NCBI GenBank assembly: GCA_019636235.1
Contig: JAHBXW010000019.1
Span: 1 to 64,000 of the forward strand
DNA: 64,000 nt
Direction: 5' to 3'
DNA from: Planctomyces sp.
Lineage (GTDB): Bacteria > Planctomycetota > Planctomycetia > Planctomycetales > Planctomycetaceae
A program made the position numbers and the translations under genes. A model generated the notes under the pieces. It saw nothing but the letters and a program-made list of their open reading frames with translations. It ran no database searches and had not been told where the DNA came from. Of the stretch, positions 26,983 through 37,593 are shown in pieces (positions within the stretch are counted from its first letter, which is position 1; each line of letters starts with the position of its first letter).

Positions 26983-28452
26983 TCACCCCGCGGCGACGGC
27001 CCCGGCGCCCGCCGCCTGCGCCTTCGCGGACAGTTCCTGCCCCGTGATTCCCTTGAACTGCGCCGCCAGACGATCCGCGGACACCGCCTCCGGCGACACC
27101 AGCTTGCACCCTCGCAGCCGCGCCTCCACGAACAACTCGTGCTGCACCGGCGGATCGCTCACGTCCAGCACCGTCATCTGCGGACGCAGCACGGCCGCGT
27201 TGATGCAGCCATGCGCCGAACCCACTTCCAGCCCGCGGTCGGCGATGATCGCCACATCCGCCAGCGTGTCGTACAGGTTCTGGAACGGCACGAACCGGCA
27301 GCCCAGCTTCGTCGCCGACTGCTGAGACTCCTTGTCCGAAGGGCCGCACAGACTCACCAGCCCTCCCCGCTGCGCCGTCGCCGCCGCCATTCCGTAAGCC
27401 ACAGCCCCGTTCCCCAGCACCAGCACGCTCCGCTGCGCCAGAGGGCCCTTGCCATCCGCGCCCTTCCCCAGCGTCGACTCCAGAGCCTTCAGACCCGACC
27501 GCCACAACGTGCTGTAACCATGCCACCCGTCGTCCCGGCGCAGCAGCAGGTCCACAAAGCCCCACGATCGGTCGAGCGGATCGATCGTGTCCGCCAGCGG
27601 CAACAAGGCCGCCCCGTATTCGCCGCCCACCACGACGGCGCGAATCTTGAGCGCGTCGAGCATCTTCTTCAGCGACGCCACCTCGCCCGGCACGACCGGC
27701 AGGCACCGCACGTTCATTCCCAACTCGCGGAAGCCGCTGTTCAACACGCGGATCGCCGACGTCTGCGAATCCCCGCCACCCGCGACCGCCACGAACCCCG
27801 TGTGCCGATCGATCTCCCGCAGCGCGTAAGTCTCTTCCAGCTCGAACACCGTCGCCTGCCCCTCGAAGGCCTCCATCCCCTTCTCGAGCGCCGCGTAGAT
27901 CCATGGCGAGCCGTACTTGTAGCCCAGCAGGGAGAACGTCAGCTCTGCGCGGCCCAGGCCGATCCCCACGATGGGCGCCGACTTCTTCTGGCTCACGGCT
28001 CTCAACAGCGGCCAGGCGTCGTCGATCGTCGGCGTCGGCCAGGTGAACTTCACCACGTCCGCCTGAGCCTGCGACGCCTCGTCGAACACCGCGTCCAGGT
28101 CCGGCTCCGGGCGGTCCAGGCGCGTGAAGCTGATGACCCGTTGCGTCTTCCCGAACCGCTTGATGTCACCCGCGACCGCGAGGTCCAGCTCGATGTACGC
28201 CGGCCCGGCGACGATCGCCTGCCGCAGCAGCATCAGCCGCTCCTCCTCGGTGCCGTCCCACTGCCCGCCGTCCTCGCGACGCCGGCAGGAGACGATGATC
28301 GGCTTGTCCGTCACCGACAGCAGGTCTTTGATGTCCGGTTCGCGGAGCAGCCGATCGAGGCAGACCTCGATGATGTCCCCCTTCCGGGCCGCGTTCAGGA
28401 TGTCGACCTTGCCGAACTTCCGGGACTCGGGCGTGACAGTGATGCAGATCAT
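26983..28452 (-). CDS. Fused AroD-like/AroE-like protein with degraded active sites
   Basis: A 489-residue two-domain protein. Residues 1-205 resemble type I 3-dehydroquinate dehydratase (ICITVTPES, VSCRRREDGG), and the Schiff-base lysine is probably Lys135 in DVVKFTW. The catalytic histidine position is Thr110 in VISFTRL, and the usual C-terminal GxxSR is GRAEL. Residues 215-489 resemble shikimate dehydrogenase, but SxSxxxHN is replaced at 229-237, the TIPHK lysine motif is GGEYG at 276-280, GNTD is GYSTL at 312-316, and the dinucleotide loop is GNGAVAYG. The fold assignment is good; normal activity of either domain is doubtful. The start is the ATG at 28452. Confidence 0.82.
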   Translation of the reverse strand: MICITVTPESRKFGKVDILNAARKGDIIEVCLDRLLREPDIKDLLSVTDKPIIVSCRRREDGGQWDGTEEERLMLLRQAIVAGPAYIELDLAVAGDIKRFGKTQRVISFTRLDRPEPDLDAVFDEASQAQADVVKFTWPTPTIDDAWPLLRAVSQKKSAPIVGIGLGRAELTFSLLGYKYGSPWIYAALEKGMEAFEGQATVFELEETYALREIDRHTGFVAVAGGGDSQTSAIRVLNSGFRELGMNVRCLPVVPGEVASLKKMLDALKIRAVVVGGEYGAALLPLADTIDPLDRSWGFVDLLLRRDDGWHGYSTLWRSGLKALESTLGKGADGKGPLAQRSVLVLGNGAVAYGMAAATAQRGGLVSLCGPSDKESQQSATKLGCRFVPFQNLYDTLADVAIIADRGLEVGSAHGCINAAVLRPQMTVLDVSDPPVQHELFVEARLRGCKLVSPEAVSADRLAAQFKGITGQELSAKAQAAGAGAVAAG

Positions 28453-28611
28453 GGCGGCCTCGCATTCCCCGCTGCTGGGGCACGGACGCTCCCCGCGTCC
28501 GTCGCTGACGGCCATGATATCCGCGAATCGGCCCGCCGCCTCCATCCGCCGCAAGAATCGCTTCCGGCGGCCAGGCCCGCGCCGATCCGCCGCCCGCCCG
28601 ATCGGCTGGGA

Positions 28612-29838
28612 TCAGCCCCGCAGCGACGGCCGCTTCCCCCGGGTCACGCACACGTCCGCGACCTTGCCCCCCTCCTCCAGGGCGATGTGGAACCGCTGGT
28701 CTCCTTCCAGCCGGTGCAACGATACGTGATACGCCGAGTTGTACGTCGCCAGGTAGGGACGCTGTTCGGGCTCGATGACGGCCCGCAGCTTGCCCCACGA
28801 TCCATCCCCCAGGTACAGCACGCCGTGCTTGTCGTACAGCCCGTTCGTCAGCGGGTGCGTGCGCTTGAACGTGTGATCATGATGCTCGAGCACCGCGTCG
28901 ACCTTGTACCGTTCGAACAGCGGGCACCACAGCGCGCGCTGGTCCTCTCCCGTTCCCGTCTTGCCGTCGACTCCGGCAAACGGCCGGTGCGATGGGTACG
29001 CCGGCACATGGTTCGCCACGATGAGATGCGGCCGGTCCTGCCGCTCGGCCAGCGTCCGTTCCAGCCAGTCGGTCTGCTCCCCTTCGACGGGCTCGAGGTG
29101 CCCCGTATCGAGCAGCACGATGCTCATGTAGTCGCCGATGTCGAGCACGCCCCAGGTCTTCTCGGAAAAGAACCCGTCGAACACGCTGAGGTACTGCGGC
29201 GAGCGGGCGCGGTCCCGCTGGTAGCCGCCATCGACTTCATGATTCCCGATGCAGGTGATCATCGGAATCATCCGGCCTTTGGAATCGACCATGTGCTGGT
29301 GATAGTTCCGAAGGAACAGCAGGAATTTTTCCGGCGAGCGGCCGTTGTCGTAAGCGAGGTCGCCGCCGATAAGCGCGAACCGCGGATCCTGTTTGGCCGC
29401 CAGCCGGTTGGTCGCGACCGCAGCCTCAGCGACGCCGCAATCCCCGCCGGACACGAACTGGACCACGTCGGTCGCCTTCGCGGGCATCGTCCGAAACCGG
29501 TGCGTCTCCGCCGTCATGCCGATTCGGAATTCGTACTCCGTGTCCGGCGTCAGGCCCGTCAGTTCGCAGCGATAGACCCGCAGATCGGTATTCGGAAACG
29601 GCTTCTTCCGAGTCGCCGAGGACATCCAGATCTCGCTGTCTTCCACGGCGTACTCGAGGGACGCGTCGTCAGCGCTGTCCGGCGCGACCCATTGCACCGT
29701 CATCGTCGTCGTCGGATCCCCCTGCCAGGTCAGAAACAACGTCTCGGGAGCCGCGAACGCCATCGGCCGGAACGAGAACACCGCGGCCAGACCGCCCAGC
29801 GAACCGCCCAGAAACAGTCGCCGGTTGAGCGGCTCCAT
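28612..29838 (-). CDS. Exported metallophosphoesterase (purple-acid-phosphatase-like)
   Basis: A 408-residue protein with a Tat-type leader (NRRLFLGGSLGGLAA). A fibronectin-like N-domain (TMTVQWVAPDS, LTGLTPDTEYEFRI) is followed by a calcineurin-like phosphoesterase domain with GGDCG, IGGDLAYDNG, IGNHEVDGG, VANHVPAYPSH and EHHDHTFKR, which supply the two-metal ligands. The ATG at 29838 has GAGGAG six bases upstream; the longer frame to 30030 is rejected. It acts outside the cytoplasm on phosphate esters. It lies about 160 bases upstream of the AroD/AroE-like gene on the same strand. Confidence 0.9.
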   Translation of the reverse strand: MEPLNRRLFLGGSLGGLAAVFSFRPMAFAAPETLFLTWQGDPTTTMTVQWVAPDSADDASLEYAVEDSEIWMSSATRKKPFPNTDLRVYRCELTGLTPDTEYEFRIGMTAETHRFRTMPAKATDVVQFVSGGDCGVAEAAVATNRLAAKQDPRFALIGGDLAYDNGRSPEKFLLFLRNYHQHMVDSKGRMIPMITCIGNHEVDGGYQRDRARSPQYLSVFDGFFSEKTWGVLDIGDYMSIVLLDTGHLEPVEGEQTDWLERTLAERQDRPHLIVANHVPAYPSHRPFAGVDGKTGTGEDQRALWCPLFERYKVDAVLEHHDHTFKRTHPLTNGLYDKHGVLYLGDGSWGKLRAVIEPEQRPYLATYNSAYHVSLHRLEGDQRFHIALEEGGKVADVCVTRGKRPSLRG

Positions 29839-30046
29839 CGCGAACTCCTCGGGAACAGGCCGCAGCGGCGGCGGGGTCGGGACGGGTGTGACCGTAGGGC
29901 TCCCTGAGCGGCCTGTCAAAAGCCCGGCGCGGCACTTCATCCGCATTTCATCCAATCGGCGCGGGGCGCGCGGAATCCCCACCGAGAACTCCGCGGAAAT
30001 TCCCCAAGCCGCGCCCAGGAGCCGCGCCACCGCGCGGCCCGCGCTT

Positions 30047-30778
30047 TCAGTCGAGCAGCGAGGCCATCAATTTCGCCGACTCGCGCAGGCCCTCGCGCGG
30101 AATCGTGTGCGGACCCTGGAACTCCGTGAAACTCACCTCCAGCCCCGCATCCGTCAGCAGGTCCCGCAGCCACACGGCCGCCTCGAACGGCAGGATCGGA
30201 TCCTGACGCCCATGCGACTGGTGGACACGCAGCCCCTTTCGATTCGGCGCCAGCGAACGCCACTCATCCTCGCACAACAGCGTTCCGGACCAGACCACCA
30301 GGCCCCCCGGCGCCTTCGGCATTCGCAGCGCGACGTCCGTCGCCAGCATCGAGCCCTGTGAAAAGCCCCCCAGCACGATCCGCGACGGATCCCAACCCGC
30401 TTCGCCGCACAGCGCGTCGATCGCCGCGACAAGCTGCTCGCGGACGACCGGCAGATGGCCGGGCAGCTGGCGGCGGAGATCGCGGAACTCCCCCATCTGG
30501 ACGGCCCGCTGCAGCGCGAACACGTCCAGCGGCCACCAGGCGCGGCCGCCGAATTCGGCGAACTCGGGGGGCTCCAGCGGAGCCGCGGGAAACACGAACC
30601 GCATCCGGCGAAGCGACGGCTCGATCGTGACCAGTTCTTCGGCCAGCCCGACGAGATCATCTCCGGGAGCGCCGAAACCATGCATCAGAATGGCGGCCGC
30701 CTCCGGAGCGCCGGCGCCCGACGATTCGGCGACGATGCAGTTCAACCCCCCCAGGGAGGCCGTGCGGTAATCCAGCAT
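30047..30778 (-). CDS. Phospholipase/carboxylesterase-family alpha/beta hydrolase
   Basis: A 243-residue cytoplasmic esterase. The triad is visible: Ser140 in GGFSQGSM, Asp193 in GRQDPILP and His224 in QGPHTIP; LMHGFGAPGDD forms the oxyanion region. The length is typical of the YpfH/acyl-protein thioesterase family. Its ATG follows the stop of the endonuclease III-like gene by a single base, so the two are co-transcribed at the end of the nusA-infB-rbfA cluster. The substrate is unknown. Confidence 0.88.
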   Translation of the reverse strand: MLDYRTASLGGLNCIVAESSGAGAPEAAAILMHGFGAPGDDLVGLAEELVTIEPSLRRMRFVFPAAPLEPPEFAEFGGRAWWPLDVFALQRAVQMGEFRDLRRQLPGHLPVVREQLVAAIDALCGEAGWDPSRIVLGGFSQGSMLATDVALRMPKAPGGLVVWSGTLLCEDEWRSLAPNRKGLRVHQSHGRQDPILPFEAAVWLRDLLTDAGLEVSFTEFQGPHTIPREGLRESAKLMASLLD

Positions 30779-30779
30779 G

Positions 30780-31640
30780 TCACTTGCGCTTCGAGGACCG
30801 CGCCGGCTTGGCCTTGGCCACCTTGCGGGCGTTCCCCGAGCCCGACTTCCTCGCGGGACGGCTTTCCGCCGCAGGCTTGGACGGCTTGCGAATCGTCTTG
30901 GCCACGGGCCGCTTGCCGCCGGAGGCCAGCATGGCGTTCAGCCGCTCGACCGCGCTGCCCGGATCGCCGCCGCCTGCCGCCTTTTCCGAAGGCTTCAGCC
31001 GGAACGCTCCGTGAAACGCCGGCTCCGACGCGAGACTATGCACCAGATGAAAGAACGTCGGCACGTCGGCCTTCCGCACGGCCGCCCGCAACTCGTCCGC
31101 CGCCGCCTTGTGGTTGTCCGGAGTCGCCACGCCCAGCCAGCCCAGCAGCTCGTGGCTCGACTGGTCCAGCGGAATCGAGTGCGCGCCCATGCAGTGCAGC
31201 AGCGTGAACTCCCGCGTGAAGTGCGTCAGATGCTTGATCTTGTCCAGCGACTTCTCGACCTGTTCCAGCGTCTTGCGCCGCAGCGGCTCGAGATCGAATG
31301 CGAAGAACTTCTCGAACGAATACTGCAGGATCTCGCGAATCCGGAGGCCCCGCCAGCCGGCCGAGGGCAGCCCGTCGAGCGCCTCCTCGATCTCCGCCAC
31401 TGAACTCACGCGAATCTCATTCAGGTCGAAGAACGACTTTAACAGCCGGTCCAGCGACTTCTCCGCCTGAGCGTACGGCACGTCTTCGAGCAGCACGCCG
31501 AACAGCATCGTCTCCAGCACCGGGCGCGACTGCTTCGGCGGCGACGCCTTGTACTTCTTCTTCAGCACCGCCAGGACCTTCGTCAGGACCTGCTGTCGGT
31601 CGGCGTTCTTCAGCTTCTTCGGGGCGGCGGCTTGCGTCAT
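30780..31640 (-). CDS. Endonuclease III-like (HhH-GPD) protein with basic tail
   Basis: A 286-residue protein. Residues about 10-200 follow the helical arrangement of HhH-GPD glycosylases (PVLETMLFGVLLEDV, FFDLNEIRVSSVAEIEEAL, RGLRIREILQ), but the helix-hairpin-helix lysine/aspartate pair is not clear and no FeS cysteines are seen, so activity is uncertain. The last 60 residues are rich in Lys, Arg, Ala, Ser and Pro, like an H1-type DNA-binding tail. The ATG at 31640 was chosen because upstream sequence is non-protein-like. It lies 67 bases after rbfA and directly before the esterase gene. Confidence 0.72.
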   Translation of the reverse strand: MTQAAAPKKLKNADRQQVLTKVLAVLKKKYKASPPKQSRPVLETMLFGVLLEDVPYAQAEKSLDRLLKSFFDLNEIRVSSVAEIEEALDGLPSAGWRGLRIREILQYSFEKFFAFDLEPLRRKTLEQVEKSLDKIKHLTHFTREFTLLHCMGAHSIPLDQSSHELLGWLGVATPDNHKAAADELRAAVRKADVPTFFHLVHSLASEPAFHGAFRLKPSEKAAGGGDPGSAVERLNAMLASGGKRPVAKTIRKPSKPAAESRPARKSGSGNARKVAKAKPARSSKRK

Positions 31641-31707
31641 CGTGACTTCCAACAGTCGGAAGGGCGGTGTTCGGTGCGGCGGGGGGCGAGGGTCGGAGCC
31701 GGCGGCG

Positions 31708-32172
31708 TCAGCCGGAATCGTCCTCGCGGTCGGGCGGTTCGTCGGCCTCGGCCTCGGCGGAGAGGTCATCGTCCGCGACGTCGTCGTCGTCGAACTCGTC
31801 CCCCTCGTCGTCCGGCGACGGCTGGGCGTCGTCCGGCAGCACGCCGCGCAACAACTGCGAGGCCTGAATGCTTTTCTTAATGCCGTCGTCCAGAATGAAC
31901 GACAGAATCGGCGTGTAACGCAGGTCGAGTTCGTCGGCGATCCGGGATTGCAGCCAGCCACGCGCCGAGTTCAGCCCCTGCAGCGTCAGCCGCGCATCCT
32001 TGTCCTCGCCCAGCACCGAGACGTACACCTTCGCCGAACGCAGGTCGGGCGGCACTTCGACGTTCAGCACCGTCACCTTCTTGACCCGCGGATCGCGCAT
32101 CTCCATCAGGATCGCCGAGGAGACGACCTGGCGAATCGCCTGGGACACTTTCGCGATGCGGCGCTGTGACAT
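31708..32172 (-). CDS. rbfA: Ribosome-binding factor A
   Basis: A 154-residue protein with the KH-like RbfA fold ([49 protein letters not shown]). It matures the 5' end of 16S rRNA on the 30S subunit. An acidic C-terminal tail of about 40 residues (mostly Asp/Glu) exceeds the usual family length. It follows infB by about 50 bases in the conserved nusA-infB-rbfA order. The start is the ATG at 32172. Confidence 0.95.
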   Translation of the reverse strand: MSQRRIAKVSQAIRQVVSSAILMEMRDPRVKKVTVLNVEVPPDLRSAKVYVSVLGEDKDARLTLQGLNSARGWLQSRIADELDLRYTPILSFILDDGIKKSIQASQLLRGVLPDDAQPSPDDEGDEFDDDDVADDDLSAEAEADEPPDREDDSG

Positions 32173-32223
32173 TCCGGCTCTTACAGTGGCACGCACGCCG
32201 TCCGCCCGACGGACGGCGTCTAC

Positions 32224-35142
32224 TCAGGAATCGAACGAACGCTTCCGTTCCTCGATCTTGAACGCTTCCAGAAGGTCCCCTTCCTTGACGTCGTTGAACC
32301 CCTCCAGGCGGATGCCGCATTCCAGGCCGTCGCGCACCTCGCGCACGTCGTCCTTCTCGCGCTTCAGCGAGGCGATCGCGTAATGGTTCAGAATCTTCTG
32401 GTCCCGGATCACGTGCACCCGGTTCGACCGTTCGATCGTCCCGTTCAGCACCCGGCAGCCGGCGATCGTCCCCGTGCGGCTGATGCTGAACGTCCGCAGC
32501 ACCAGCGCCCGGCCCGTCGGCACTTCCACACGCTCCGGCCGCAGCAGGCCCTCCAACGCCTGGCGGATGTCGTCCGTGACGTTGTAAATGATGTTGTACC
32601 GGCGGATCTCCACCCCTTCCTGCTCCGCCAGCGACGTCGCCCGGTCTTCCGGAATGACGTGGAAGGCGATGATGATCGCCCCCGCCGACGACGCCAGGTA
32701 GACGTCGCTTTCGTTCACCCCGCCGACCGCCTCGTGGATCACCTGCACGCGGACTTCGTCGTGCTGCAGCTTGCCCAGCTCGTGCCGCAGCGCCTCGATC
32801 GATCCGGGCGTGTCCGCCTTGATGATCAGCGGCAGGTCCTTGATCGTGCCCTCGCGCTTCGACAGGAATTCCTCCAGCGTCCGCGGGCCGCCGCGCCGCG
32901 ACAGAATCGCCGCCCGGCCCTGCGTCCGGCGGTGCTTCGCCATCTCCCGGGCCACGTTGATGTCGTCGTCCGCCAGCACCAGGAACGTGTCCCCGGCGTT
33001 CGGCACCTCGTCCAGACCAGCCACCCGCACCGGCGTCGAAGGCGGCGCCTCGTCGATCGGCTCGTCCTTGTCGTTGTACATCGCCCGGATGAAGCCGAAC
33101 GACGGACCGCACAGCACCAGGTCCCCGACCCGCAGCGTCCCGCGCCGCACGATCAACCAGGCCACAGGACCGCGGCCCTCGTCCCGGAACGCCTCCAGGC
33201 ACACGCCGTCCGCCGGCGCGTTCGCCGGGGCCTTCAGCTCGTGCAGTTCGGCCGTCACCAGCAGCGTTTCCAGCAGGTCGTCGATGCCCGTGCCCTGCAG
33301 CGCCGACACCCGCACGACTTCCGTGTCGCCGCCCCATTCCGAGGGCAGCAGGTTCTGGTTGGACAGGTCCGTCAGCACCTTCTGCTCGTTGGCGCCCGGC
33401 AGATCGACTTTGTTCATCGCCACCACGATCGGCGCGCCCGCCGCCCGCGCGTGGCTGATGCATTCGATCGTCTGCGGCATCACGCCGTCGTCCGCCGCCA
33501 CGACCAGCACCACAATGTCCGTCACGTTCGCCCCGCGGGCCCGCATCTCGCCGAACGCCGCGTGCCCCGGAGTATCCACGAACGTCAGCCGGTGATCGTT
33601 GTGCTGCACCTGGTAGGCCGCGATGTGCTGCGTGATGCCGCCCGCCTCTCCCGCCGCGACGTCCGTGCTCCGGATGCGGTCCACCAGCGTCGTCTTGCCG
33701 TGATCGACGTGCCCCAGCACGGTGATGATCGGCGGCCGGTCGGTCAGTTCGCCCAGCTCCTCGTCCGGCATCGCCAGCTGCTGCGCGATGATGTCCTCGA
33801 CCGTCTCGGGCTTCTGGATCGTCAGGTCGACGCCCAGCTCCATGCCGACTTCCATCAGCGTCGGCTCATCGAGCGGATCGTTGATGGTGGCCATCTTCCC
33901 TGAGCGGAACAGGACGCCCAGAATGTCCTTCGCCGGGCGGCCGAGCTCTTCCGAGAAGCTGCGCACGGTGGCCGGCAGCGACACGACGGCTTCGGTGCGA
34001 AACTGGACATGGCTGCCGCCGCTGCGACGGTGCCGCTTCGGGCCGCGGACGATCGTGGTCGACACCGCGTCATCGTCCGAGCGGGTCCGCTGCCGCTTGC
34101 GGCGGCGTTCGTCCCGGGTCTCCTGCAGGCCGACGTGCCCGCCGGCCCGGACAGTCTTCCGGGCGGCCGACTCATCGTCCTCAACGACCTCTCCGGCCGC
34201 CTTCCGAGTCGCGACGTCCTTGTGCTTCTTGATGATCTCCGCCAGAGGACTGCGCTTCTTCAGCATCTCCGCCGTCAGCGGCAGGTCCGGCTTCTGGACC
34301 GGGCCCTCGGTGCGCTTGCTGGGCGCCTGCGGTTTGAAGTTCGGCGTCGCGATGGCCGGCAGCGCGGGACCGCGCTTGCCGCGGTCGGGCGAATCCGGAC
34401 GATCGGGAGCGGTCGGGCCGCCGCCGCCGTCGCGGGTGGGACGCTGCTGCGGATCGCGCACGGACCCCCGGGCGCGCATCTCCCGCATGCCGGCGAACCC
34501 TGGCCGCCCGCCGGGGGCGACGTAGTCCGAACGCGTCATGGGGGCGGACTTGGATTTCTCGGGAGCTTCCGGCGCCGGGGGCGCGGAACGCTTCGGCGTC
34601 TCAGCGGCCGGGGCCGGCGTCGTCCCGGACGGGGGCTCGACCGGAGTTTCGGGCGCCTCCTCGGCGGGCGCTTCCGCGGCCGGAGCCGCCATCACATTCA
34701 TCGGCTGTTCGTCTTCTTCCTCTGGCGGAACTTCCGGCGCCTGGGCGACCGGCTCTCCGGCGGCTTCGGGAGCGAGCGACTGCTCCGGAGCCTCGTCTGC
34801 AACCGCTTCACCCTCAGTTCCGGCCGCCACGTCATCTTCGGCGCGGCCCGTCTTCCCGCGGCGCATCGTTCCGAGCGGACCCATCGTCCGAATCGGGCGG
34901 ACTTTCCCCATCCGATCAGCGACGTCCTCGCGGCTGACCAGCGGCTCCGGCGGCTTCTCCGGCGCGGAACCGCCCGGCTGCTGGCGGCCCTTCATCAGCC
35001 CCAGCACCATGTCGCGCTCCTCCGGCGAAATGCTTGCCAGCGGAGAACTCTTCACGTTCAAACCGGCATCATTGCAGTGCTGAATCAGCTCTTTGCTGTC
35101 CAGCCCGAGCTCTTTCGCCAGCGCGAAGATCCGAATCTTCAA
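32224..35142 (-). CDS. infB: Translation initiation factor IF-2
   Basis: A 972-residue GTPase that places initiator tRNA on the 30S subunit. The N-terminus ([19 protein letters not shown]) is the IF2_N domain, followed by about 400 residues of Pro/Glu/Ala-rich linker. The G domain begins near residue 475 with GHVDHGKTT, followed by DTPGHAAF and NKVD, and then domains II-IV. The start is TTG at 35142: GAGGAG lies six bases upstream and the IF2_N domain begins at once, so the longer frame to 35259 is rejected. It lies 130 bases downstream of nusA. Confidence 0.96.
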   Translation of the reverse strand: MKIRIFALAKELGLDSKELIQHCNDAGLNVKSSPLASISPEERDMVLGLMKGRQQPGGSAPEKPPEPLVSREDVADRMGKVRPIRTMGPLGTMRRGKTGRAEDDVAAGTEGEAVADEAPEQSLAPEAAGEPVAQAPEVPPEEEDEQPMNVMAAPAAEAPAEEAPETPVEPPSGTTPAPAAETPKRSAPPAPEAPEKSKSAPMTRSDYVAPGGRPGFAGMREMRARGSVRDPQQRPTRDGGGGPTAPDRPDSPDRGKRGPALPAIATPNFKPQAPSKRTEGPVQKPDLPLTAEMLKKRSPLAEIIKKHKDVATRKAAGEVVEDDESAARKTVRAGGHVGLQETRDERRRKRQRTRSDDDAVSTTIVRGPKRHRRSGGSHVQFRTEAVVSLPATVRSFSEELGRPAKDILGVLFRSGKMATINDPLDEPTLMEVGMELGVDLTIQKPETVEDIIAQQLAMPDEELGELTDRPPIITVLGHVDHGKTTLVDRIRSTDVAAGEAGGITQHIAAYQVQHNDHRLTFVDTPGHAAFGEMRARGANVTDIVVLVVAADDGVMPQTIECISHARAAGAPIVVAMNKVDLPGANEQKVLTDLSNQNLLPSEWGGDTEVVRVSALQGTGIDDLLETLLVTAELHELKAPANAPADGVCLEAFRDEGRGPVAWLIVRRGTLRVGDLVLCGPSFGFIRAMYNDKDEPIDEAPPSTPVRVAGLDEVPNAGDTFLVLADDDINVAREMAKHRRTQGRAAILSRRGGPRTLEEFLSKREGTIKDLPLIIKADTPGSIEALRHELGKLQHDEVRVQVIHEAVGGVNESDVYLASSAGAIIIAFHVIPEDRATSLAEQEGVEIRRYNIIYNVTDDIRQALEGLLRPERVEVPTGRALVLRTFSISRTGTIAGCRVLNGTIERSNRVHVIRDQKILNHYAIASLKREKDDVREVRDGLECGIRLEGFNDVKEGDLLEAFKIEERKRSFDS

Positions 35143-35272
35143 TCGCCACTCCTCGTTGAACCACTGTCCGCGGCTGCCCCGACTGTCCTCTCGGCCATCC
35201 GCCGGCCCGATCGAGGACGCGCGCCCCCGACCGCCTCCGGGGCCGCACGCCCCGGGCAAGTCGCCTCATGCG

Positions 35273-36853
35273 CTATGCGACACTGCCGACCGATTCGTTC
35301 GTCGACGGCTTCTGCTCCGGATCGTCCCCCGCCCCCTCCGGCACTTCCGCGCCGACCGCCGGAGACTCCAGGTCCGCGGACCCCTCGGCATCCTTCTCAG
35401 CATCCGCTGTTCCGGCAACCGCGGAATTCTCCTCGACGGCTTCCGACTCGTCCGCGGGGGACGACTCTTCCGACACAGCGGCCGTCTCGCCGCTCGCCGC
35501 CTCCGCCGCAGCCGCCTCCGCCACAGCCGGCTCCGATTTCCCGGACGAACGCCCGCCCTTCGCCGACTTCTCCGGCTTTTCCAGCTCCTCGCCGCCCGGA
35601 CCCAGCGACCGGCCCGTCATCCGGTCCAATGCCGCCGCCTGCGCCTCGGCCGCCTTGGCCGCCTTTTCGATCGCCTTCCGACGATCCTCCTCCTGCTCTT
35701 CCCGCAGGCTCTCCTTGTCCGCGTACTCGACGATCTCGTCGCACTGCTCTTCCGTCAGGCCGCTCAGCTCCTGCAACTGGTCCGGCTCAATCACCGACAG
35801 GTCCGCAAAGCTGAAAAAGCCCTGCGACACCAGCATTTCGGCCAGCTCCTCGACCACGTGCGGCACCACCGAAAAGGCCTGCACGCTGCGGTCCAACTGC
35901 TCGTCCAGCTCCTCGCGGGTCATCACCTCGATGTCCCAGCCCACCAGCTTCGAGCCCAGACGCACGTTCTGGCCCCGCTTGCCGATCGCCAGCGACAACT
36001 GATCCTCACGGACCAGCACGATCACCCGGCCCAGCATCGGACACAGAATCACGTCTTCGGTCTCAGCCGGCTGCAGCGCGTTCGGAATCAGCACCTGCAG
36101 GTTGTCGTTCCAGCGGACGATGTCGATCCGCTCGCCCCCCAGCTCGTCGACGATGGTCTTGATTCGCGAGCCCCGGACGCCGACGCAGGCGCCCACCGCG
36201 TCGATGCTGTTGTCGAAGCAGCTGACGGCCACTTTCGACCGGTAGCCGGCCTCCCGGGCCAGCGACCGGACGGCGATGACGCGCTCCGCGACTTCGGGGA
36301 TCTCGACTTCAAACAGCCGGCGGACAAGGTCCGGATGCGTCCGGGACAGGATCACCTTGATGCGCGTGCCGGACTTGCGAACTTCGAGCACGATGCACCG
36401 CACCCGCTCGCCGACCTTGTATGTTTCGCCGGGAATCTGCTCGCTTTTGGGGAGCAGCGCCTCGATCTTGCCAATGTTGACCGACGCGGCGCCCTGGTCG
36501 ACCCGGGTGATGGCCCCGGTGACCATCTGCGAACGCATGTCGTTGAATTCGTCGAACAGCGAGTCCCGTTCGGCCTCGCGGATCTTCTGGATCATCACCT
36601 GCTTGGCGGTCTGCGTCGCGATGCGGCCCAGCAGCTCGCCCAGTTCGTCGCCGGGAAGCGGGGCGCCGTCCACGGAGACAGCCGGTTCGCCCGTCTTGCG
36701 GTCGATGGTGATCGCGACGGCGCGGTCTTCGCCGTAATGCTTGAGGGCCGCCGAGAGGATGGCCTGCTCAATGCCTTCGAACACGACCTCCGAATCGACG
36801 TTCTTGTCGCGCGAAATTGCGTCGACCAGTCGCAGAATCTCGGGTCCGTTCAT
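35273..36853 (-). CDS. nusA: Transcription termination/antitermination factor NusA
   Basis: A 526-residue RNA polymerase-binding factor. The N-terminal domain (residues 1-125) is followed by S1 ([14 protein letters not shown]), KH1 ([21 protein letters not shown]) and KH2 ([19 protein letters not shown]) domains, then helical repeats with [16 protein letters not shown]. The last 110 residues are an acidic Ala/Glu/Ser-rich tail. It starts at the ATG at 36853 and heads the nusA-infB-rbfA cluster; rimP, often found before nusA, is not visible upstream. Confidence 0.96.
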   Translation of the reverse strand: MNGPEILRLVDAISRDKNVDSEVVFEGIEQAILSAALKHYGEDRAVAITIDRKTGEPAVSVDGAPLPGDELGELLGRIATQTAKQVMIQKIREAERDSLFDEFNDMRSQMVTGAITRVDQGAASVNIGKIEALLPKSEQIPGETYKVGERVRCIVLEVRKSGTRIKVILSRTHPDLVRRLFEVEIPEVAERVIAVRSLAREAGYRSKVAVSCFDNSIDAVGACVGVRGSRIKTIVDELGGERIDIVRWNDNLQVLIPNALQPAETEDVILCPMLGRVIVLVREDQLSLAIGKRGQNVRLGSKLVGWDIEVMTREELDEQLDRSVQAFSVVPHVVEELAEMLVSQGFFSFADLSVIEPDQLQELSGLTEEQCDEIVEYADKESLREEQEEDRRKAIEKAAKAAEAQAAALDRMTGRSLGPGGEELEKPEKSAKGGRSSGKSEPAVAEAAAAEAASGETAAVSEESSPADESEAVEENSAVAGTADAEKDAEGSADLESPAVGAEVPEGAGDDPEQKPSTNESVGSVA

Positions 36854-37302
36854 GGTTCACTCACCGTCCTCTGGGAACAAAAAAAGTGGGCACCCTGTCC
36901 CACCGACGCCGCACCGGATCGTCGACGGAACGCAATGCAGGAACTCACCGCGCCGGTGGAATTCCAGCAGTCGTGCTCTCGCCGACCGTGTTGATCGGAA
37001 ACGCTTACATCAGCAACCTCGCGGACGACGTCGCTGCCAGGCAGTCTCGACCCGGACTCCCCTGAGACCAGGCTTCCAACCGCGCTTCGAATCCCCCGGC
37101 ACAGGCATCGGGCCCGACTCGCTGGCTTGCACCGGCGAATCAAACCTGTAGTCTCACCGCGAAACGGCAGCGCTCCGCGCGGCAGCCGCAGTGAGATTAC
37201 CCTCGACGCTTGCCTCGGCAGAATACGCAGGCTTTGCCTGACTGTCAAGAAAGACAGGCACGCGGCGGACTTACGCCCGAAAAATCCCGGCCAGATCCCC
37301 CC
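36854..37302. other. Intergenic region upstream of nusA with one hairpin
   Basis: About 450 bases between the lipoprotein gene and nusA, likely holding the nusA promoter and leader. At 37235-37260, TGCCTG/CAGGCA overlaps a competing CTGTC/GACAG hairpin. It is 43-68 bases after the lipoprotein stop and might terminate that gene, though no T-run follows. I see no small gene. Confidence 0.45.
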
Positions 37303-37593
37303 TCAGTCGCCGATTCCCACGTTCCGCTCGATCGACCGCGCCCGCTCCGACATGAAGATTGGCCGCAGGTTCAAGGGATCCGTCACCGTCTCCCGTTCCT
37401 GATCCGGACGCCCCTCCAGCCCCGCCGCTGAAATCCACGGATCACCCGGATCATCCGCCGGGTTGTCCTCCTCCCAGCTCTCCGGCTTCAGCGAACGCAT
37501 CCAGGCCGTCGTCTCCCGGCCCATGCCGGAACCGATGCAGCCCGACAACATTCCGGCGCCCAGCACCAGCGGCAACAGACTGCGGACGGACAT
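37303..37593 (-). CDS. Small lipoprotein
   Basis: A 96-residue protein with a lipoprotein signal: a short basic start, a hydrophobic segment and the lipobox LSGC, so Cys19 would be lipidated. The mature part is polar, with DPGDPWISAAGLEGRP and no recognised domain. The ATG at 37593 has AGGAGG seven bases upstream; the longer frame to 38019 is rejected. I do not know its role. Confidence 0.8.
   Translation of the reverse strand: MSVRSLLPLVLGAGMLSGCIGSGMGRETTAWMRSLKPESWEEDNPADDPGDPWISAAGLEGRPDQERETVTDPLNLRPIFMSERARSIERNVGIGD

Noticed and set aside
26899-29907. 1002-residue plus-strand frame
   Set aside because: His/Arg/Gln-rich shadow opposite the AroD/AroE-like and phosphatase genes.
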